A stretch of DNA of 64,000 nt from Mastigias papua. Taxonomy: Eukaryota; Cnidaria; Scyphozoa; Rhizostomeae; Mastigiidae. The stretch lies in assembly GCA_964019165.1 (NCBI GenBank), contig OZ025274.1, forward strand, positions 12,696,407 through 12,760,406. The letters are read 5' to 3'. Each line of letters begins with the position of its first letter. Position 1 is the stretch's first letter. Position numbers and translations under genes: made by a program. Of the stretch, positions 56,766 to 64,000 are shown one piece after another. Under the pieces are notes generated by a model that was given only the letters and a program-made list of their open reading frames with translations, ran no database searches and was not told the origin of the DNA.

Positions 56766-57675
56766 CGCATTGTCACCACTAATATTCTTGCAGAGTGGAA
56801 GGCCATAAATAAGCGATATTGATATACCAAACAAGCTCTCCTCATTTGCCAAGTAACTATGTACAGCAACCAGGAATCACAGCCATGCATGGGCCTCTCA
56901 AACTTATAGCTAAATGTCTTGCGCTACACCTGCAACTGGAAAGTCACTCGGCACGGCAATCCTCTTTTTCCCTGTAGTTCTAAAAGTTTCTTAAATTTTA
57001 TGGGTGTCTATGTACTAGTATTAGGTTTCTTACAAACTTGTTTCTTATATAAAAGTGTTTTCTCGTAAAAGAAGTGCACTACTAAATAGTGTATTTGATG
57101 TTTACTAATATGCCGCTGAGGCTTACTGAATACAGTGTTTACAAAGTTGTGAATACAAGGATTTAATGGTGTGGACAATGCTTATTAGCTATTGAGCGCA
57201 CCGCAGGAAGCATGTTGTTAGTCCTTGTCATTCATAATGTATACTTGTGAATTCCAGGAAACACTTCACTTCATACCATCACTCAGCACGTTATAAGCAA
57301 TAAAGTGCGCTTTGGCTTAGCAATATATGTACGCATCATCGGCAGGTGATCAGGTTCAGCGATTGAACGGAATTTAGGGGTAATCAAAACTTTTAAGAAT
57401 AGGATCTGCGAAAAGTTAAGTATTCTTATTATAAATGTATGAAGTTGAGTATTTTGTCTTCTTCGATCGTAAGGGACCAATTAGGCAGCAAACAAGGATG
57501 AATTTAAGTTTAACATGATAATAAACTAATTAGGTGCACACCTGAAGTACACATTTGGTGGTCTTCTCACTGCACACCCGAGGTTTTGTGCAACAGTGCC
57601 TTACTTTCCAACGGGCTGATTTATGTTGATGATGGCAGTGATGATAACTGTGCTGATATGGCCTCTGCAGTAAGC

Positions 57676-58075
57676 CACGCTTTTTTATAAGAACAGCCTT
57701 TATAAAAAACATCAGGCTGAGATTTTCCCAAAATATAAGAACAACATAAGAAAAACAACAGGCTGTGATTCAACAAAACTTAAGAAATGTAATTTCAGAA
57801 ACAATTGAAACATAATAAAACAAAGGAAAAAATAAAAACAAAACATTAAGACGGTTTCTCCAACATAAACAGTTTCAGTAACACACCCACATTGACGTTG
57901 ATATAGCTTTGATTACTTTATCGAGCAATTGTTATGTGTGGACACTACTATGCACTGGAAATTGCAATGCAGAAATAAGAAACAATATAAGAAACTCCTG
58001 AGGCTGAAATTATATGGAAAAATAAGAAACGCCAGGCTTAAATTGGAGCCAAATGTCCTTATAAAAAAGCGTGTA
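57676..58075. mobile_element. MITE, family B, well-preserved
   Basis: Left end CACGCTTTTTTATAAGAACA, right end CTTATAAAAAAGCGTG: near-perfect inverted ends of about 16-18 bp. The interior has CATCAGGCTGAGATTTTCCC and repeated AAGAAAC words. It is non-coding. Confidence 0.75.
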
Positions 58076-58747
58076 TACAAAAAAACTATAAGACAAGCAA
58101 AAAAACAAAGATTGCACTGAAATAAATAGATCAGGCCTAACACACAAGATATCTAAAATTTAGATCAAAGACATGACGAACTTATGTGGAAATGGACATT
58201 TTAAATGATGAACCTATCGATTTTCTTGGATCTCAAGAATGCAGTACTCTAGAATACAATACCTGTCTTGACTTTTTGAGGATTGAGCACTACTTTCTTA
58301 TGCAAAGACATATCGGTATGGACATTCAGTTGCGACTACTGAGACACATTGACAAAGAAAATTAAAGCTCTGTCATAAGACAAAATGGCTACAAAGGAAA
58401 TTATATCATTAGGATGCTACCTGTCTTAATGCATTTCTAGACATTAATTTATCCTCGCATTTTCATGCAGTGGTATGTGTTGGGGATGTTCAGTGACCCC
58501 TGGTCTTTCATTACAACCGCAGGGGAAGTGGTCTGGCTGATGTAATGACAGATCGTGTTATCATGACGCCTTACATCGATTAGGTAGTTATTGGGAAGCA
58601 GTTTTTGACAGTAGCAATAGCTACTGGTTCAAGGTGCCTGATCAAGGAATTTTGCTGTAACGTGCTCCGCTCCGCAGAAGATACAGTAGCAAGTATATAG
58701 GGTCCCAGACAGGGACGTTCCAAATCAAGTGGACTATTTTGCAAGTG

Positions 58748-58904
58748 ATGAAATCGTTGCTCACCATGTCAGCAAAAGCTAACGCTTTCTCAATTGCCCA
58801 ACTGCTGGATTCCACTCAAGCTGATGTTGAAGAGTATGTGAGTAGTAAGAGGTCTTTTTTTGGGAAGTGCATGACTCCGCAGCAAATTGAGCTGGAACTG
58901 GAAG
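58748..58904 (+). CDS. T-box B, first coding exon with eh1-like motif
   Basis: First exon of the second T-box gene. An ATG at 58748 (MKSLLT) or 58766 (CACCATG context) starts MSAKANAFSIAQLLDSTQAD, ending ...QQIELELE in phase 1 at GAAG|GTAATT. The NAFSIAQLL stretch matches the eh1 (engrailed-homology-1, FSIxxLL) Groucho-binding motif found at the N-termini of Tbx20- and Tbx15/18/22-type proteins (ANAFSIAALM-type). The exon at 63500 enters in phase 1, so the two join in frame. An in-frame TAA lies about 90 bp upstream of the ATG. The motif implies a repressor role. Confidence 0.75.
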
Positions 58905-59079
58905 GTAATTGCCTGCATTTCAAATTGCATGATAGCGCGCTATATATTTCTGTAGCACTATCTCATTCTTTCCTCACTACTCACTTTCACGTTTCATTCA
59001 AGAACAATAGCGTGTTCTCTGGGGGCACAGTTCTGGTCTACTTAATTTTTAACTGTTTTCTCTTTGGAAATACACGTTT

Positions 59080-59220
59080 TTCATGAAAAAGGGAGTTTGT
59101 TCCGCCCAGTACTGAAGCGTTCTTAGCTTTTTCATGATTCCATCATGTTTCCAGTACGGAAATTTTCTTAAGATTTTCTTTGTTACGCAGACAGGTACTG
59201 CACAAACATAACACTAGAAT
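59080..59220 (-). repeat. Interspersed repeat family C copy (reverse)
   Basis: TGAAGCGTTCTTAGCTTTTTCATGATTC, AAGATTTTCTTTGTTACGCA and AGACAGGTACTGCACAAACA match the reverse complement of the 39900-40080 copy in the same order. Confidence 0.55.
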
Positions 59221-60593
59221 ACAAAGATTTTCAAGGAAAATATATTCAAATTATGCAAAAGAGATTACTTGAAAATTGGAATTTTAAATCCATATAACTT
59301 TTATTGACTTCTTAAGTCTCAAAAATCCAGAACTGAACTTTCCTAACTTGTCTAGCAGTTGAGTACTACTTTCTCATATAAGAAAATCTGTGCATCATTT
59401 TATTTCTTATAAAAAATCGTGCATATGTGACAGTCTCCTTTACTCTCCACATATATTATGCAGATGAAAACTCCAAACACTTCAATACTATATTTTCTGG
59501 GAGAAGTTAGAAACGGTCATAAACTCAGAATAAGGTTCATATAGCTCCTAAGGAAACTACACTTGCACTCAAATATTGGCGAATTAAAACATGCACTATT
59601 ATGTTGCAGCAGTTGCTTTCTTGTAACATTCTTCTCCTGGCCTTAATTCCTTCAATCCAGCTATGAACTTGCCTGAACAGCAATCAGAGGGGACATGCCT
59701 TAGAATGGAATGGGGCAGAATAGAAAGACTAAAGGCAGCCTCATCTCAGAGACAGGCAGTCTATAATTTGCAATCTATATTTTTAAGTGTGGATCTTTCT
59801 TTATGTTTCTAATGCTTTCATCTTCTGTAGCTTTAGGTCACTGCCCTTCGTATTGGGTTTTAAGAACCGTGTGCTTTTGAGTCCTAGCAATCACGTTAAA
59901 TACCAACTTTCAAGTGTGACAAACGGGAACATTTTCTCGTCTAAACATTGTATAGGAGGGCTCCAATTTCGGTATAAATTCAAATCTCAATCACGTGAAG
60001 TTTTCTACTAGTCTGTCCGGTGATTTTTTTGTTTATACATATCCTGCTGGTACTGGCTGCGACCCATGTGGGATTTATTGTCTATAAATTGGAAACTTAT
60101 CTCTTTCTTGGATTATATTTATACGACGGGGACTGCGATGATCTAGAACATTTGTTTGCCTCGGACCTGTTACCTACGTTTCCTCAGCACCACACAGGAG
60201 AAACACAGACCACTTTCAAACATCCATGTATGAGATTCTAGCCTATTTCCTTGGATTTGACGTCGAGGCATTTTGCTTTGAGTCATATTGACATTCTGCC
60301 AATCCAAATGGGAGTAAAAGAGGCCTTTTTAAAGCCATTTTAAAGTGTGTAAGAAATAATATATATTTACAACAGATTTGATAATTCCGGCTTGAGATAC
60401 ATCAAAGTATATTGCAGCTGAAAGCAGTGAACATTTTGTCTAAGCAACGTTTCTACATACACTATGTAGAATAAGTACAAGTGAACTGAGGAAAAATATG
60501 GCATATCCTAAGACCCATATGACAAACTTATAACGAACCTCAGTCTGCACTTTTGTAAACAAACTAATGAAAATACAATAAATCATTGAAGTG

Positions 60594-60642
60594 ACACCCT
60601 CCAATAGGCCCCCTCCAATAGGCCCCCTCCAATAGGCCCCCA
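60594..60642 (+). repeat. 14-bp tandem repeat, 3 copies
   Basis: CCCTCCAATAGGCC three times in a row, then CCCATTACAG. It probably lies inside an element of the ACCGTAAA/CCCC family (compare 7811-8125). Confidence 0.85.
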
Positions 60643-60939
60643 TTACAGATGACCAACACTTTGGTATAAACTAATGCTTAAATTTCGCCCGTTGTTTTTA
60701 TAAAGCAGTGAAAATGAGTTTTACGGTAAGCTTGTTATATGACATTTATCACAAAATGTTTTCAACCCCCCCCCCTTCAAATAAGACCCCATCCCAAACT
60801 ATGAAGGGTGTAGTCTTGTCAATACTCGGTTTTGCCACGCTCTTCGCATTAGAAAGAACTTCCCTTATCCATAGTTTAGCTCTACACCTCTGCTCTAGAG
60901 CGGGGATGCGATACATCATTCTAAGGGGTGCGAGAAGGG

Positions 60940-60990
60940 TCATCATAATCATAATCATCATCATCATTACCATCATCACCATCATCAATT
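60940..60990 (+). repeat. (CAT)n microsatellite
   Basis: Imperfect CATCATAATCATCATCACC array, about 50 bp, in intron 1 of T-box B. Confidence 0.85.
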
Positions 60991-63499
60991 TATTTACAGT
61001 TGGCTATTTTCTATTTGGCTAAAGGAAGCTAATTAAGGCCAACTAATGCTAAGACCAACTAAAGGGAAAAAACTAAGAACAATACAATTACAAATAATTG
61101 TTAAATACAAACTAATCCAAAAAACCTAAATCCTTAATAAAAACTTTACACAATTTGCAGTTGCAACAGACTAAATCCCAATGTCCACCTCAACGAAAGG
61201 AGCTTTATCTGTTTATTACACTCCACTCCAGTTACCTTGAGCATAATACCTGTTGAAGGGGGTGCGAGATTACCGCAATAAGTTCTAGGTGTGCAGGAGT
61301 AAGAATGGCTGGGAACCACTGCAGTGTAGATTACATTACCCCCTGTACATTGTAGTACGTATAGGGTCAACTGTCGAGTAGCTGCCTTCGATGTTATTCG
61401 TTTCGTCTAATGATGATTGAAAAGAGGTCAATTGTTGTGCTTGCTAATGGCTTTTGTACTTTCAACACGCAGATCCCAGACGATCATCGATAAATCAGTC
61501 AATAAATAGTAATAATCTTTATCCTATTTTAATCTGGTTAATTTGTTTAGCACCTGGGCATTTTATCAGATTATCCTTTAACGTAAAAGGAAGTGATTTA
61601 TGGTGCTGAACTTGATGTCATGTCCTATTGAGATGTTGCAAATGCCGGTGACTGCTTTGGTTTGATTGCGATGATCGGTGATTATAGGAATTGTGATGCC
61701 GATGACTCCCATACTGATTAATGTATGATTGGTATTTGACGAGATGATGGTATTGATGATTTATAGTGATAGTGATATAGACATGATAAACAGTCAGGCC
61801 ACTCTTGTTATATTTGCGATGTATCCTCGCTCGTTCTTGTGTGCATTCCATAAGCAGTGGTTGTAGAACACTGTAGAAGAAGAGGGCACCTAATTTTCGA
61901 AGAGGGGCTTGTTAGGAGTGTTTGCCTATCCTGTAGGTGTGTCATATCGTGTAGATGAAACATAAAAGAAGTCAATGTCTATAACTCAGCGATGATAAAG
62001 ATAATATAAAGCAATACTTGTATAACTGTAAATCAACGACGATTTCATTCAGCTTGTTCTATAATCTTGCTTCCAGTTCATTCTCATGATCGAGTCTATA
62101 ATTTATGCGTATACATTATGCTAATAAAAATGGCGGCAAAAATGTCAATAGTAACTTTAGATTGTCCCTCAACAGGGCTAAGTCCTATTCTCTACTTCTA
62201 GGAGATAGAATATACTTTACGACTCGAACTAATAGAATAGGGTTCTACCGGAGTCAGGTTACAACTGTTCTTCCCTTTATTACTACCACAGATCATTGAT
62301 TCTCAGTTCTACAATAGAAGATGGGTCCTTTCCATGGGCGAGGGAACTTCAGTATAAGTGGGGCTGCAAACTGTCTGCCCGAATCACTCATCTGTTGCCC
62401 GAATGAGTTGTTGTCGGTGCGTATTGAACTACAACTATTTTCGGGAAAAGACTATTTTCCTGTAAGAAGAAATTGCCCAAATGAAACTGATTCTGCCCAA
62501 CTGGGGGGGGGAGGGGCTGCAGCCCCCAAGCTCCCCGCCTCCTACGCTTCTGGTGGTTTCGAAATGTTTCGAAGTCTACGCTAGGAAGGGCCCCCTTGTG
62601 CAAAAGTAAACCCTATACCAGTGGAATGGTGCCTCTTTTTCAGCGTGCTGTCATGAGATTTTTTGTTTTCAACGTGAAGGAAAAGCGATTAAATGAATGT
62701 CTGGCACGACCTTTCAAATTCGTGCGAGCTACAGTAAAGTGGAGGGGAGTGGGCAAAGGTAAAGAGGTACAGAAATTTTTTTCGCAATGTCCTTTGGGCC
62801 ACACCCTGTTCCTTTACTGTAACTTTGATTATTTCTATCAGTTTAGCACGATTTTTGGCTGTACATCAAAGTCATCCCCTAAACGTTAAGAAAATGCAAT
62901 CCCCCCATATTTGCTCATCAAACTTGCTCGAATCAATGACTATCTTTGGGGAAAATGGGAGACAAGTCTTTCATTCCCCACCCCATGTGGAATGGAAGAC
63001 TTGTCACTGACCGAAACATAATAGGCACAGATATATGACCCCTATCCTTGCAAATCGTCCAAAAGTGCCCTCAAAGTTCAGAAGGCAGAGGGGACTATAG
63101 ACACAGCAACCTGTTACAATGATTGCACACAATCCATGCGAATTTGGCTTCTTATTTATCGATTGTTTACAGTGATCCCTAACCCCAACTCTCTTTCAAT
63201 AGATATATTGGTATAAAGCGTAATCATTGTATATTTCGGTGTGGCCCTTAAAACAGGGTATGGTCATGCAGTCTGTCAACTCTCATGACCCTCTCCTCCC
63301 GTTAGCCCCACCTGCCAAATGCTTCATGCGTTCTACGATTCTTCACAAAGAAATATTTTTGCGTTGGAAAAGTGCAATTTTGTCCTTTTGCGATAGAGTT
63401 TATCTCTATAAATTCAAGATAATAACTTTAATTAAGGCACATATATTCTCCTAGACAGCTCAGAGCTTGTTGAGAGCTAATTGCTATGTTTTTTTGCAG

Positions 63500-63725
63500 A
63501 GACACTAAAATACGCTGGGACAGGTAAGCGATCGGAGAAACGACCATCTAGCTCTACTACAGACGATGACACTTTCAGTTGTACTTTGGAACACCCGATA
63601 TCCCAGCAAATCATTCCTAAAGTAGATTCACAACTCACGTCGGTACGCTGCGAACTCGAAATGAAAGCTCTTTGGCACGAATTTAATGCACTGGGAACAG
63701 AGATGATTGTCACAAAGGCTGGAAG
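63500..63725 (+). CDS. T-box B, second exon with N-terminal T-box segment
   Basis: Acceptor TGTTTTTTTGCAG; enters in phase 1 from the 58904 exon. It encodes a basic/serine linker ([17 protein letters not shown]) and then [20 protein letters not shown] followed by VTKAG, with the arginine codon split by a donor (GGAAG|GTACGC) in phase 2. [24 protein letters not shown] is the T-box start of the Tbx1/Tbx15/18/22-like group, more diagnostic than T-box A. The rest of the gene lies past the right edge. Confidence 0.9.
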
Positions 63726-64000
63726 GTACGCCACATCAATTCAGTAGCACTATATGCACATTGCATTTACTATCGTAAAAGTACTGCTACACACTCTTTT
63801 TAGAAAGAAAGTTTTCTGGTCCGGTACTCAACCTTTATTAGCTCTTTCATGATTTCAGTATCAAAGCTCTCTTAGGATTTTCTTAGCAAGAATTTTTGAG
63901 TTTGTGTATCTTTACAGTGGTACTCAGATAGACAGACAGGCACTGCACAGGTGCAACGTAATGGTGTACATGAGCCATCACTGGAAATCTATATGAATGT
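63726..64000 (+). other. Start of T-box B intron 2 with a family C repeat
   Basis: From about 63795 the sequence is a family C repeat in reverse (CACTCTTTTTAGAAAGAAAG end, TTTCATGATTTCAGTATC, AGACAGACAGGCACTGCACA). No coding sequence is seen. Confidence 0.6.

Larger units (their letters stand above)
52604..58747. other. Intergenic region between divergent AKAP10 and T-box B
   Basis: About 6 kb shared upstream of two genes pointing apart. It contains a diverged direct repeat (53672-53737 and 53896-53962), a short AGAGCTATATGGAG tandem near 53201-53245, a long-TIR MITE (54277-54804), a candidate exon (54910-55167), a family A MITE (56280-56765) and a family B MITE (57676-58075). No TATA box or other core promoter could be fixed. 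Confidence 0.5.
58905..63499 (+). other. Intron 1 of T-box B
   Basis: A 4.6-kb intron holding a family C repeat in reverse (59080-59220), a 14-bp tandem (60594-60642), a CATCAT-type microsatellite (60940-60990), and C-rich and G-rich words (60769-60778; 62506-62530) typical of MITE interiors. No additional exon is required by phase, but one cannot be excluded. Confidence 0.55.

Noticed and set aside
62321..62584. 87-codon plus frame with GGGGAAAPKLPASYASGG
   Set aside because: The G-run and following words look like a dispersed non-coding repeat seen in many animal genomes. No splice sites or start context are present, and it lies in the T-box B intron.
63523..63525. GT donor (ACAG|GTAAGC) just after the T-box B exon 2 acceptor
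   Set aside because: Using it would make a 23-bp exon and remove the in-frame linker; reading straight through keeps frame to the T-box with the correct phase.

Overview
This is a gene-poor, AT-rich stretch of an animal nuclear genome. The evidence is spliced genes with GT-AG introns, two T-box transcription-factor genes, a complete AKAP10-type protein-kinase-A anchor gene, and many DNA-transposon relics. T-box and AKAP10 genes point to Metazoa or a close relative. Large introns, CR1/L2-like LINE tails and many short inverted-repeat elements would fit an early-branching animal such as a sponge or cnidarian, but the sequence alone does not settle the phylum.

Layout. At the left edge a T-box gene (here T-box A) runs leftward. 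Its exon 4597-4852 (minus) carries the start of the T-box, and a short first exon is possible at 5097-5148. From 5.2 to 25 kb lie repeats, short inverted-repeat elements (MITEs) and a few unrecognised candidate exons (5420, 12846, 18078-18710, 18793, 22382-22880, 24247). At 25839-28660 sits a complete 2.8-kb Kolobok-like (TTAA-target) DNA transposon with an unbroken transposase, nested inside an older MITE. From 52603 down to 32140 (minus) is one full gene whose 12 exons join without a phase error into a 621-residue AKAP10/D-AKAP2 orthologue: a split RGS domain, a second RGS domain and a C-terminal PKA-binding helix. Its introns are packed with MITEs, minisatellites, (CA)n and (TA)n arrays and a perfect 120-bp palindrome. 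Divergent from it, on the plus strand, a second T-box gene (T-box B) begins with an exon at 58748-58904 carrying an eh1-type repressor motif. It continues with 63500-63725, which carries the start of the T-box, and runs off the right edge.

The two T-box exons have the same structure: both enter in phase 1 and leave in phase 2, splitting the arginine codon of the KAGR motif. This suggests paralogues facing away from each other across about 58 kb, with AKAP10 between them. The most unusual sequence signals are (i) terminal-inverted-repeat elements with minisatellites at their centres, (ii) a family of inverted-repeat loci sharing a CTGATGAG...GAAA core that resembles hammerhead ribozymes, together with a palindrome carrying a related core on both strands, and (iii) a MITE ending about 15 bp from the 5' splice site of the largest AKAP10 exon.
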